Below, one piece after another: positions 9,037 through 16,008 of a stretch of DNA of 64,000 nt. The notes under the pieces were generated by a model. The model saw only the letters and a list, made by a program, of their open reading frames with translations. It was not told the DNA's origin and ran no database searches. Position 1 is the first letter of the stretch. Every line of letters begins with the position of its first letter. Position numbers and translations under genes: made by a program. The DNA comes from CALBPI01 sp039027435 (lineage in GTDB: Bacteria; Pseudomonadota; Gammaproteobacteria; Steroidobacterales; Woeseiaceae): positions 62,001-126,000 of the forward strand of contig JBCCKF010000003.1 of assembly GCA_039027435.1 (NCBI GenBank). Reading direction: 5' to 3'.

Positions 9037-9247
9037 CGTGTGTCTCTCCTGGATGATGAGCTGGCGACACTTTTGGTCACCTAATACTTTTCAGGCGTGG
9101 CGATTTCGCAACGACTTCGGCCTGAACCCCCCATCAATCCAGTCGGTTTCGTTGCGAAAGCGCTACACCACACCCCGACATATTGGACACTCGAGCTATG
9201 TAGTCAAATGTTTTCGATGTAACGATTCGAAGTTGTCGAAGTCTCAG

Positions 9248-10234
9248 CTAGGCATTGATCGTCGACATACCACGTTCATCGTAGCGTTGTCCGCTGACTC
9301 GATCAGCCAGTAAGTCCAGCAAATCACGCTCTTCTTCGGTTAGCTGAACACCATAGGCCCCCAAATTGGTCTTTAGATTCTCGAGCTTTGTCGTGCCGGG
9401 TATCGTCATTACGTGCTCACCGCGAGAAAGCACCCATGCGAGTGCGATTTGCGCGGAGAGACAGTCATGAGCTGTGGCAATCGATTCAATTTCATCCACA
9501 AGCTGGACGTTGGCATCAAAAGCCGCTCCCGAGAATCGGGGGTGGTTTCTGCGGAAGTCTCCTTCGACTAACCCTTGCTGTTTGAATCGCCCGGACAGCA
9601 TGCCGCGCCCGAGTGGAGAATAGGCCACCAGGCTGGCACCTACCTCAAGGCACGCGGGTATCACTTTTGATTCGATATCTCGACTGAAGATCGAGTATTC
9701 GGATTGCACAGCAGCGATGGGATGTACTGCGGCGGCTCGACGCAGCGTGTCCGCTGAAGCCTCCGACAACCCGATTGCACGTACTTTGCCTTCATGCACC
9801 AATTCCGCCATAGCCTCAACGGTTTCCTCGATAGGCCTACTGCGGTCTATACGGTGCAGGTAATACAGGTCGATCACCTCAGTCTGCAACCTGCGCAGCG
9901 AGCCCTCGACCGCACGCCGACAGTTCTCACGGCTGCCATCAATACCAGTGAAAGCACCTGAAACCGGGTCGCGTGTCGGACCGAACTTGGTCGCGATAAA
10001 TACCTGATCACGACGATCGTTAAAGGCCTCACCCAGCAATGATTCGTTGGTACTGCCCAGTCCGTACATTTCCGCCGTATCGAAATGCACAACACCGAGC
10101 TCCATTGCCTCGTGCAACAGTCGGATCGCCTCCCGCTGGTCGGTCGCCGGGCCGTAGAACTCGGAAAGTCCCATGCAACCCAGACCAATTGCCGGCAGTT
10201 GTGGACCCGCCTTTCCCAGGTTCCTTGTGTACAT
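9248..10234 (-). CDS. Aldo/keto reductase
   Basis: This 328-residue NADP-dependent oxidoreductase has the (beta/alpha)8 aldo/keto reductase signature. The tetrad is visible as D52 (HFDTAEMYG), Y57, K83 (IATKFG) and H127 (YYLHRID). The AKR13-type start RNLGKAGPQLPAIGLGCMG and the GTTKLENLKTNLGA cofactor segment are both present. Such enzymes reduce aldehydes, ketones or pyridoxal. GGGGGAAAG precedes the ATG. It is divergent from the Rrf2-DoxX operon across about 120 nt containing a palindromic operator, so control by Rrf2 is plausible but not shown. Confidence 0.93.
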   Translation of the reverse strand: MYTRNLGKAGPQLPAIGLGCMGLSEFYGPATDQREAIRLLHEAMELGVVHFDTAEMYGLGSTNESLLGEAFNDRRDQVFIATKFGPTRDPVSGAFTGIDGSRENCRRAVEGSLRRLQTEVIDLYYLHRIDRSRPIEETVEAMAELVHEGKVRAIGLSEASADTLRRAAAVHPIAAVQSEYSIFSRDIESKVIPACLEVGASLVAYSPLGRGMLSGRFKQQGLVEGDFRRNHPRFSGAAFDANVQLVDEIESIATAHDCLSAQIALAWVLSRGEHVMTIPGTTKLENLKTNLGAYGVQLTEEERDLLDLLADRVSGQRYDERGMSTINA

Positions 10235-10317
10235 CTTTCCCCCTTAGATGATCGTCGAAATGCTGAAAGCTCACCGCGACGCTATCAGAGGCAACCGCAC
10301 AAATCATTAGACTTCAT

Positions 10318-10346
10318 TTGACGCAGCACTCAATACCGGATAAATT
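10318..10346 (+). promoter_or_regulatory. Predicted promoter of the Rrf2 gene
   Basis: A TTGACG -35 (10318-10323) and TAAATT -10 (10341-10346) are separated by 17 nt. Transcription would start near 10353, only about 3 nt before the ATG, so the mRNA would be almost leaderless; no Shine-Dalgarno sequence is visible. The -10 box lies inside the palindrome at 10337-10353. Confidence 0.5.
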
Positions 10347-10353
10347 TTATCCG
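10337..10353. promoter_or_regulatory. Palindromic operator, probable Rrf2 binding site
   Basis: Perfect 8-bp arms CGGATAAA and TTTATCCG flank one central T, ending 2 nt before the Rrf2 start codon. The symmetry and AT-rich centre fit a dimeric winged-helix repressor. Overlap with the -10 element would give autorepression. The sequence shows the palindrome; the binding protein is inferred from position. Confidence 0.65.
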
Positions 10354-10355
10354 TT

Positions 10356-10853
10356 ATGAAAATCGGTAAAGGCGTTGAATGGTCGGCACACACGTGCGCA
10401 CTTCTGGCTTTGCTCCCCGAAGGGGCTGCGCTGTCGGGAGAGGCGCTCGCGGAATTTTTGGGGCTGCAACCGACCTATCTCGCCAAGCAGCTCCAGGCGA
10501 TGAGTCGTGCCGGCATCGTCAAAGCAAAGCGTGGGGTTGCCGGTGGTTATCGTCTCGCACGACCCGCCGAAGACATCTCACTCTGGGAGATCACCGCGGC
10601 CGTTGAAGGTGCTATGCCGTTGTTTCGTTGCACGGAAGTGCGCCGTGCGGGGCCCTGCGGGGCTGCTGCTTCCGAGTGCAAGCACCCGTGTGCCATCGCG
10701 GCCGCCTTCAGAACCGCCGAATCTGGTTACCGAGAAGCGTTGTCGACGGTTCGCTTGCCGCAGATCGTTTCTGAAATCGCAGCGGACGCTGCCCCGGCCA
10801 GGAAACGTCGTATCACCCGCTGGGTCGAGCAAAACGCTGCGCTCGCCGTCTGA
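10356..10853 (+). CDS. Rrf2-family transcriptional regulator
   Basis: The 165-residue protein starts with the typical Rrf2 helix (KGVEWSAHTCALLALL). A winged helix follows: LAEFLGLQPTYLAKQLQAMSRAG, then the wing GVAGGYRLARP. Four cysteines, C92, C101, C108 and C112, sit where Fe-S or redox-sensing Rrf2 proteins (IscR, NsrR, RirA) carry theirs, but with different spacing. An Fe-S or thiol sensor of oxidants or nitric oxide is therefore likely. It is cotranscribed with a DoxX gene, a common pairing. It has no ribosome site and probably a leaderless mRNA. Confidence 0.9.
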   Translation: MKIGKGVEWSAHTCALLALLPEGAALSGEALAEFLGLQPTYLAKQLQAMSRAGIVKAKRGVAGGYRLARPAEDISLWEITAAVEGAMPLFRCTEVRRAGPCGAAASECKHPCAIAAAFRTAESGYREALSTVRLPQIVSEIAADAAPARKRRITRWVEQNAALAV

Positions 10854-10883
10854 CCTACACACGCAACATGAGGAGACCTCATC

Positions 10884-11312
10884 ATGCTCGCTGAACATCA
10901 ACTGCCCAATCACCTCAGCCTCAACATTTGCGCAAGGTTTCTCCTTACTTTTCTGTTCCTGCTCTCCGGCATAACGCACTTCACGAACATTCCCTACTAC
11001 GTTGCACTGATGCCAGACGCGACACCGTATCCCGTTTTCTGGATCCTCGTCTCGGGCATTGTGGAACTCGCAGGGGCGCTGATGATCTTGTTCAATTGGC
11101 GACCGCGTCTCGGCGGCTGGTTACTGGTGATCTTCCTCATTCCCGTCACGATCGTGGTGCACGGCTACGAGATGCTTTACGCCGAGTCCGAAGTCTTGAG
11201 AGCCATTCAACAGGCGCAGTTCATCAAAGGCTTCGCATTGGTTGGGGCTGCATTGCTGGTGACACAGATTGGGGTCAGCCATAGCAGTGCGCCGAACCCC
11301 GAAACCGCCTGA
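10884..11312 (+). CDS. DoxX-family membrane protein
   Basis: The 142-residue protein has four predicted helices (about 17-32, 45-65, 74-92, 108-128) and the DoxX marks FLFLLSGITHF and GIVELAGALMIL. DoxX-family members are inner-membrane subunits linked to quinone or thiol oxidoreductases and redox stress. AGGAGA precedes the ATG. The gene follows the Rrf2 regulator by 30 nt, so the pair forms a regulator/effector operon, probably induced by an oxidative or electrophilic signal. The exact reaction is not known for this branch. Confidence 0.85.
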   Translation: MLAEHQLPNHLSLNICARFLLTFLFLLSGITHFTNIPYYVALMPDATPYPVFWILVSGIVELAGALMILFNWRPRLGGWLLVIFLIPVTIVVHGYEMLYAESEVLRAIQQAQFIKGFALVGAALLVTQIGVSHSSAPNPETA

Positions 11313-11318
11313 CAACAC

Positions 11319-12692
11319 TCAGTGTATCGGTAGAGGATTGCCACCTTTGATGACCATGTCGATATCCCGCAGATGGGCAATAGATGACCTGGGGTCACGG
11401 GCAAGCACGACAAGGTCGGCGATCTTGCCGATCTCGACTGAGCCCAGTGAATCGTCAGCGTCGATAAGCTCAGCCGCGTTGATCGTTGCCATCTTGAGGA
11501 TTTCCAGCGGCTTGAATCCACCGAGTTCGAGCAACTCCATTTCCTCATGCAAGCTGAAACCGGGCAGGATGTAGCGATTGCCAACGTCCGTGCCGGTCAC
11601 AAGCTTTATACCAGACTTGTGCAGCCACAAGAGATTATCGAACTGCTGCTGCAAGAGCGGGTTTTTCGCAAATACCGGATCCGGTTCGCCATAGATCATT
11701 TGGGCGGCTCGCCTTGCGCCCTCGATTGACATACCGGTAGCCGCAAACCGGTCGAGCTCTTCGTCGAACAGCGAAGTGTCGCGAGCCCGCATAATCCAAT
11801 CCGGGTTCAGCGGGTAGAGAAACGACTTGTCGATCATCAAAGTCGTGACCCAATGCAGGTCGCGATCCACGAAACCCTCGATCATCGCTGCATGCTGATC
11901 CCAGTCCAGTGTCACGCCAGTGAAGTGCAGCAGGTGGTCTACTCCGGCTCGATTGGCTACCTCAGCGCCAGCGATATCACTCACATGCGCGTAGACCTTC
12001 ACATTTCTAGCGTGAGCCTGACTCACGACTTCGGTGACGAACGCCTCTGAAATAGGTTCAACGAATGGCGGTATTGGACCTTTCTCGATCGTGAGTTTGA
12101 TGCCAACAATCGGGTCGTCAGCAAGTCGGGCGATCAGCGGTGCAATATCTTCCCGATCTCGGAGGTAGAACACGGTGCTGCCTTCAACCCAATTCGGTGT
12201 GGGGTAGGTCTTTACCGGGTGTCGCCCCTCCATCGTGACGTGTTGGCTTGTATGGAAGACTCTCGGCGCGACCTCCATGTTGTCTTTGCCAAGTGCGCGC
12301 AACGCAGCCATTCGCTCATTGGTGCACAAGCTACACCCGGTCACCAGAATCGTCATGACGCCGTAGTGCATGAATTGCGAGAAAGACCGCTCAATCGGAA
12401 ATGGGTGTGTATGGGCATCGATCAAGCCTGGGATGACATATCGGCCGGTAGCGTCGATCGTTTGGATGCCAATGTAGGGGCTGGGATGTTCGGTGATCGC
12501 AACGATACGGCTATCCATAACAGCAATATCAACGTTCTCCCGAACGCTCTCTGTACCAGCGCCGACGATCGTCGCATTTCGAATCACTAAATCGGCCTCT
12601 GTAGGTGCCGGTTGATACGGTGTGAACGACACACAGCCCTGCAGCGTCGCGACTGCCAGAAACACCAGCGCGTAGGCTCGCCGGAACCTCAC
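11319..12692 (-). CDS. Lipoprotein amidohydrolase (imidazolonepropionase-like)
   Basis: The 457 residues begin with a lipoprotein signal peptide (lipobox LQGC, C20), so the enzyme is probably periplasmic and membrane-anchored. The metal motif DAHTHP, the carboxylated-lysine candidate in GIKLTIEKG, VYAHVSD, DHLLHF and TGTDVG follow the order of binuclear amidohydrolases. Those enzymes cut cyclic amides, dipeptides or related C-N bonds. The C-terminal KIADLVVLARDP is the closing beta-sandwich signature. It overlaps the upstream acetyltransferase gene by ATGA (12689-12692). The substrate is unknown. Confidence 0.9.
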   Translation of the reverse strand: MRFRRAYALVFLAVATLQGCVSFTPYQPAPTEADLVIRNATIVGAGTESVRENVDIAVMDSRIVAITEHPSPYIGIQTIDATGRYVIPGLIDAHTHPFPIERSFSQFMHYGVMTILVTGCSLCTNERMAALRALGKDNMEVAPRVFHTSQHVTMEGRHPVKTYPTPNWVEGSTVFYLRDREDIAPLIARLADDPIVGIKLTIEKGPIPPFVEPISEAFVTEVVSQAHARNVKVYAHVSDIAGAEVANRAGVDHLLHFTGVTLDWDQHAAMIEGFVDRDLHWVTTLMIDKSFLYPLNPDWIMRARDTSLFDEELDRFAATGMSIEGARRAAQMIYGEPDPVFAKNPLLQQQFDNLLWLHKSGIKLVTGTDVGNRYILPGFSLHEEMELLELGGFKPLEILKMATINAAELIDADDSLGSVEIGKIADLVVLARDPRSSIAHLRDIDMVIKGGNPLPIH

Positions 12693-13144
12693 CCGTCCGC
12701 GCCTCGCACAGCTAACCGTTTCCGAAATCCAATGCGAGTGTGGCCAATCGGGAAATCATCAAACCGAGTGAACTCGCAGTAACCTAGCTGCCGATAGAAG
12801 TGTTCCGCCTGCCAGCTTTGAGTCCAAAGCCAGATGCCTTGAAGCCGGCAGCTAGCGGCGTAACGCTCGATTCTCTCCATGAGCAGTTTGCCCAGACCCT
12901 GACCGCGGGATGCCTCGGAAACCCATAACTCATCGATATAGAGCCAATCCCACAGCACATTACAGGTTGCTACACCTTGCAGTGCGTCGTGATCGTCTTG
13001 GGCGAGCCACTTTATGGAGCGCTTCAGGTATTGCGGCACGTTGTTGATCAGAGAGTGTTGTTCGAACCCGGCCGAGACCAGTTTTTGTTCGCCACGCGTC
13101 AGCGGACTCTCATGAAAACTGATCCGGGTTTCGAGCTCTGACAA
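12689..13144 (-). CDS. GNAT-family N-acetyltransferase
   Basis: This 151-residue GNAT-fold enzyme transfers an acetyl group from acetyl-CoA to an amine. Motif A is seen in YIDELWVSEASRGQGLGKLLMERIERYA, with the pyrophosphate loop RGQGLG, and motif B in HFYRQLGYCEF. The only start that keeps the N-terminal strand is TTG at 13144, with GGAG about 12 nt upstream. It is coupled to the downstream amidohydrolase by an ATGA overlap, so the two may act on the same amino compound. The acceptor is unknown. Confidence 0.88.
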   Translation of the reverse strand: MSELETRISFHESPLTRGEQKLVSAGFEQHSLINNVPQYLKRSIKWLAQDDHDALQGVATCNVLWDWLYIDELWVSEASRGQGLGKLLMERIERYAASCRLQGIWLWTQSWQAEHFYRQLGYCEFTRFDDFPIGHTRIGFRKRLAVRGADG

Positions 13145-13231
13145 GAGGTTGCTGCTCCGATTGTGGTTCCGCCTTTACAGTCTACCCCGTCGGACAATGT
13201 CCGCATGAATTTGCTGGATTTTTCAAAACAG

Positions 13232-13260
13232 TTGCATAACAAAACTAACTTCAGTATTTT
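13232..13260 (+). promoter_or_regulatory. Predicted promoter of the HxlR operon
   Basis: TTGCAT (13232-13237) and TATTTT (13255-13260) are separated by 17 nt. A start near 13267 would leave only about 2 nt before the ATG at 13269, again an almost leaderless mRNA. TTGCATA recurs at 13263-13269, so the promoter is bracketed by a direct repeat that could be a regulator site. Confidence 0.4.
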
Positions 13261-13268
13261 GGTTGCAT

Positions 13269-13757
13269 ATGAAGACCAAATCATTTGCGCACATGCAGTG
13301 CTCGATCGCTCAAGCCTTGGATCATGTGGGATCGTGGTGGTCTCTGCTGCTTGTCCGAGACGCCATGATGGGCGCTCGGCGCTTCAAGCACTTTCAGGAA
13401 AACCTGGGCATTGCGAAGAACACATTGACCCGTCGACTCAATCAGTTGGTGGATAGCGGCATCCTGAAGAAAGTCGATGCGATTGATGGCTACGCTCATG
13501 AGGAATACAGCCTCACCGAGCGAGGTCGTGAACTCGCACCGGTCATTATCGCGCTGGCACAGTGGGGCGACCGTTGGGTCTCGCACGAGCGTGGTCCCGC
13601 ATCGGTGATTACGGTAAGAGAAACCGGCAAGCCGCTACCCAGAATCTGGCCGCGCGATCAAGATGGGCAGGAGCTCCCGCTGGAAGCAGTTGGGATGCGT
13701 CTGACCGAAGGTGCAGCGCCTCTGCCATGGCACAACACACAGGAGTTAGCGCCATGA
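13269..13757 (+). CDS. HxlR-family winged-helix regulator
   Basis: The protein has about 162 residues from ATG 13269 (a TTG two codons earlier is weaker). The HxlR fold shows in CSIAQALDHVGSWWSLLLVRDAMMGARRFKHFQENL, the recognition helix IAKNTLTRRLNQLVDSGIL and the wing Y(S)LTERGREL. The cysteine near residue 10 sits where HxlR/YodB-type sensors of quinones and electrophiles carry their reactive cysteine. A C-terminal extension of about 45 residues follows the HTH. It overlaps the next gene (ATGA 13754-13757) and heads a four-gene operon with two tautomerase-like proteins and a membrane protein. Confidence 0.9.
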   Translation: MKTKSFAHMQCSIAQALDHVGSWWSLLLVRDAMMGARRFKHFQENLGIAKNTLTRRLNQLVDSGILKKVDAIDGYAHEEYSLTERGRELAPVIIALAQWGDRWVSHERGPASVITVRETGKPLPRIWPRDQDGQELPLEAVGMRLTEGAAPLPWHNTQELAP

Positions 13758-14071
13758 TCAATTGCAACTGCATCGTACAGGCCAACCAATTTTCTGCCGA
13801 CACCGAAATGGCCCTACGAGACAAACTAACAGCGTTCGCAGAGCACGCGTTCGGTGAGCCGGCAGACATCACGTGGCGGGTCATTCCGAAGAACAGTGGC
13901 TTCACGGCGGCACGTCCAAGCGTTTCTTCCATTATCTTAGTGAGTGCCAACAGGCCGCTTCCACAATCCGAACGCGCCATGCTGCTCGAACAAATGTGTA
14001 CGTTGTGGGCAAGCGAGACTCAGCAGTCATTGAATGAAGTCGTTGGGGTCATCTCCGACCCACAGGCGTAA
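13754..14071 (+). CDS. Tautomerase-superfamily-like protein lacking Pro-1
   Basis: The 105-residue protein has AGGAG (13741-13745) 8 nt before its ATG and a start coupled to the HxlR stop. The pattern of ITWRVIPKNSGFTAARPS, then SSIILVSANRPLPQSERAMLLEQMCTLW and NEVVGVISDP, resembles one tautomerase beta-alpha-beta unit. The residue after Met is Ile, not the catalytic proline. Together with the next, Pro-1-bearing gene it may form a hetero-oligomer in which this chain is structural. The family assignment is from pattern only. Confidence 0.6.
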   Translation: MINCNCIVQANQFSADTEMALRDKLTAFAEHAFGEPADITWRVIPKNSGFTAARPSVSSIILVSANRPLPQSERAMLLEQMCTLWASETQQSLNEVVGVISDPQA

Positions 14072-14083
14072 GAGGAGCCCGGT

Positions 14084-14488
14084 ATGCCACTTTATCTTTG
14101 CAATACCACGCGCGGCGCGATCAACGACGACGCGAAACGCAAAATTGCGGCGGACATCACCCGAATTCACTGCGACGTGACCGGTGCACCGGCGCAATTC
14201 GTTCACGCTTTTTTTGTCGAGAACGATACGGCCCCACCGCTGGGCGACAAGACAGCCGTCCTCTTTGCCACCATTCGTGCGGGAAGGACCGAGGATCAAA
14301 AAGCCCGAATCATCGCGGAGATGCAGGATTCAGTTCGTACCCATGCGGCACTCGATAGTGACGCCGTCGGCATGATCACCGCGGACGTCCCGGCGAGTTG
14401 GGCGTTTGAAGGGGGTGAGGTGATGCCAGAACCGGGCGAAGAGGCGGAGTGGCTGAAACGTCATCATCGATCGGAATCGGGAGATTAG
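14084..14488 (+). CDS. Tautomerase-family protein (cis-CaaD/MSAD-like)
   Basis: The 134 residues begin Met-Pro-Leu-Tyr, giving the N-terminal catalytic proline of the tautomerase superfamily after Met removal. The segment DDAKRKIAADITRIHCDVTGAP and the FVHAFFVE strand match cis-3-chloroacrylate dehalogenase and malonate-semialdehyde decarboxylase-like proteins. These enzymes tautomerise, hydrate or decarboxylate unsaturated acids. GAGG precedes the start. It lies 12 nt after the Pro-less homologue in the HxlR operon, pointing to metabolism of an electrophilic or aromatic-derived acid. The substrate is unknown. Confidence 0.8.
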   Translation: MPLYLCNTTRGAINDDAKRKIAADITRIHCDVTGAPAQFVHAFFVENDTAPPLGDKTAVLFATIRAGRTEDQKARIIAEMQDSVRTHAALDSDAVGMITADVPASWAFEGGEVMPEPGEEAEWLKRHHRSESGD

Positions 14489-14495
14489 ACCGGTG

Positions 14496-14876
14496 ATGGC
14501 ACGCAGCTTCCTCGGATTTATTGCACTTTGCATTGGATCCGTTGGCGTGTTGTACCTGTACGACCCAAATCTGTTACTCGCGCACTACGAACTCTCGACA
14601 GGGAGCGTCGGCATGGACAACATGCTGCGCTCGACCTACGGCGGACTCTTTCTGATGTCCTCGCTGGTCTTTCTGCTAGGCGTTTTCGTGGAACGCCGAA
14701 GAAGCGACGCGCTCGCGTTTGTCGCAATTTTCATGTCGGGCGCGGCTATCGGTCGTCTGACGAGCTCTGCGGCAGTCGGATTGCCGCCGGCATCCATGAT
14801 GCCGTTGTTGTATTTCGAAGTTGCGGCAACGCTGATTGCTGTCGCGCTCTATTTGCGCTCCAGGCAACCAGCGTGA
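14496..14876 (+). CDS. DUF4345-family membrane protein
   Basis: This 126-residue protein has four predicted helices (about 5-20, 45-63, 73-91, 102-120). The pattern MLRSTYGGLFLMSSLVFLLG, then GAAIGRLTSSAAVGLP, is characteristic of DUF4345 integral membrane proteins. An in-frame GTG one codon earlier is also possible. It is the last gene of the HxlR/tautomerase operon and ends 12 nt from the convergent cysteine-rich peptide gene. The family has no assigned function; a role beside two tautomerases suggests export or membrane sensing of an organic acid, which is inference. Confidence 0.75.
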   Translation: MARSFLGFIALCIGSVGVLYLYDPNLLLAHYELSTGSVGMDNMLRSTYGGLFLMSSLVFLLGVFVERRRSDALAFVAIFMSGAAIGRLTSSAAVGLPPASMMPLLYFEVAATLIAVALYLRSRQPA

Positions 14877-14888
14877 GCACTATGCGAT

Positions 14889-14984
14889 CTAGCAGCAGCA
14901 CTGCTCGCGGCAGCATTCGCAGCGCTTTTCTTCGCAGCATTTGGTGGATTCGCAATCGCATTTACACTTTTTCTCGTCGGTCAT
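14889..14984 (-). CDS. 31-residue cysteine-rich peptide, metallothionein-like (new candidate)
   Basis: ATG at 14984 to TAG at 14889, checked codon by codon, gives 31 residues with 11 cysteines at 7, 9, 11, 16, 17, 22, 24, 25, 29, 30 and 31. Motifs are CKCDC, KCC, CECC and a C-terminal CCC, with Lys, Glu and Arg between and no hydrophobic core. AGAGG lies 9 nt upstream of the ATG. It starts 27 nt after the stop of an ArsR regulator that is itself cysteine-rich. It is shorter than known bacterial metallothioneins (about 50-60 residues) and lacks their histidines. A soft-metal (Cu, Zn, Cd, As, Hg) buffer, or a metallochaperone for the regulator, is the best inference. Confidence 0.8.
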   Translation of the reverse strand: MTDEKKCKCDCESTKCCEEKRCECCREQCCC

Positions 14985-15011
14985 GACCGTTACCTCTGTG
15001 GGTGCTCAAAA

Positions 15012-15299
15012 CTAGCCTTCAATCTGATCGGCGAGGGCACGCAGCTTATCTGCGATATCACCACGATTGAGGGAGTACACACGCTCACGCCCTTTCTTTT
15101 CCATCTGGACCACGCCTTGTTGGGCGAGCACCTTCAGGTGGCGCGAGACGACAGACGAATCCACGCTGCAGCAATCACACAAACACATTGCATTTTGCGG
15201 AGCACTGCACTGACACAACTCATAGACCAGCGATAGGCGGTTGAATTCGCCCAGCGCCTTGAGAAGGTCTGCCAGTTCTTGACGATTTGGTTCGTCCAT
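15012..15299 (-). CDS. ArsR/SmtB-family metalloregulator with six cysteines
   Basis: This 95-residue winged-helix repressor has LKALGEFNRLSLVYEL (helix 1-2), DSSVVSRHLKVLAQQGVV (recognition helix) and KKGRERVYSL (wing). C29, C31, C39, C41, C43 and C44 lie in and just before the DNA-recognition region. This is much denser than the ELCVCDL site of classic ArsR and suggests binding of a thiophilic metal or metalloid. It is followed by the 11-cysteine peptide gene. The start at 15299 has no Shine-Dalgarno sequence and sits where transcription should begin, implying a leaderless mRNA. The ligand is unknown. Confidence 0.92.
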   Translation of the reverse strand: MDEPNRQELADLLKALGEFNRLSLVYELCQCSAPQNAMCLCDCCSVDSSVVSRHLKVLAQQGVVQMEKKGRERVYSLNRGDIADKLRALADQIEG

Positions 15300-15304
15300 A
15301 GGTA

Positions 15305-15334
15305 ATTATTTGTTTATTTGTGCAAATATGTCAA
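15305..15334 (-). promoter_or_regulatory. Predicted promoter of the ArsR/cysteine-rich-peptide operon
   Basis: On the minus strand a consensus TTGACA -35 (15329-15334) and AATAAT -10 (15305-15310, five of six) are separated by 18 nt. Transcription would begin at or beside the ATG at 15299, so the message would be leaderless. Confidence 0.65.
15316..15327. promoter_or_regulatory. Inverted repeat in the ArsR promoter spacer, probable operator
   Basis: ATTTG and CAAAT arms flank TG, lying entirely between the -35 and -10 boxes. That position would let bound ArsR block polymerase, with metal binding releasing it, as for SmtB/ArsR proteins. Binding is inferred. Confidence 0.6.
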
Positions 15335-15344
15335 TGACAAAAAC

Positions 15345-15980
15345 CTAGTCTTCGCGAATCCGACTCGCAACCTCTGCCGCAAGACCTAACTCACCCACCT
15401 CAGTGAGACCGTCGCGAACGCCGGCGACGTCTTGCACAGAACGATTCTGACTAAGCTTCCACTTACCATGAATTTCAGTGATCGGGATTTCGATCCCCAC
15501 AATCCCGTTGAGCATCGCCTTCGTGAATCGCGGCGGTGCGTCGTCCACTTTCCACGGCTTGGGTTGCGATGCCTCATGTCGGGCCGTCAAGTGCTCGATC
15601 TGGGCGCGAAGCCAATCGGGGTCCTGGTGTACAACTGGCTTACCGCGGATTTGCACAATCATGTAATCCCAGGTGGGTACTACCTTCCCATGCACCTTCT
15701 TAGTCGGATACCAATTGGGTGAGATGTAGGCCTCTGCACCCTGAAACACCACCAGGCAGTCTGCCGCTGCCTGCAACAAACGCCATTGCGAATTCGGTCG
15801 GGCAAGGTGCGCTTTCAAAGTGCCGCGCTCACCGCTGTTGCGATCGAGCGTGAACGGAACCGGATTGGCCACCGAACGCCCGTTATCGTCATTGCAGATC
15901 AATAGGCCCAGAGGGTGTTTTTCGACTAACGCCTGTTGGACCGCCAGTCGATCCTCATTGAAATGTTCAATCTCGTACAC
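15345..15980 (-). CDS. PaiB-like FMN-binding protein
   Basis: The 211-residue protein starts at GTG 15980; the open frame continues upstream but overlaps the preceding gene and is not family-like. It has the PaiB/FMN-binding split-barrel pattern: EHFNEDRLAVQQALVEKHPLGLLIC, VANPVPF, GTLKAHLARPNSQW, then YISPNWYPTKKVHGKVVPTWDY. A C-terminal IPITEIHGKWKLSQNRS segment closes it. Bacillus PaiB is a putative regulator; many homologues are better described as FMN-binding proteins. It follows csaA by 28 nt. Confidence 0.87.
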   Translation of the reverse strand: MYEIEHFNEDRLAVQQALVEKHPLGLLICNDDNGRSVANPVPFTLDRNSGERGTLKAHLARPNSQWRLLQAAADCLVVFQGAEAYISPNWYPTKKVHGKVVPTWDYMIVQIRGKPVVHQDPDWLRAQIEHLTARHEASQPKPWKVDDAPPRFTKAMLNGIVGIEIPITEIHGKWKLSQNRSVQDVAGVRDGLTEVGELGLAAEVASRIRED

Positions 15981-16008
15981 AATGGTGCTCGTGCATCGCA
16001 GCAACTTC

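Noticed and set aside
9038..9313. Plus-strand frame in the gap between the TonB receptor and the aldo/keto reductase
   Set aside because: It overlaps the certain end of the reductase, lacks a ribosome site and shows no protein pattern; the gap is better read as promoter DNA.
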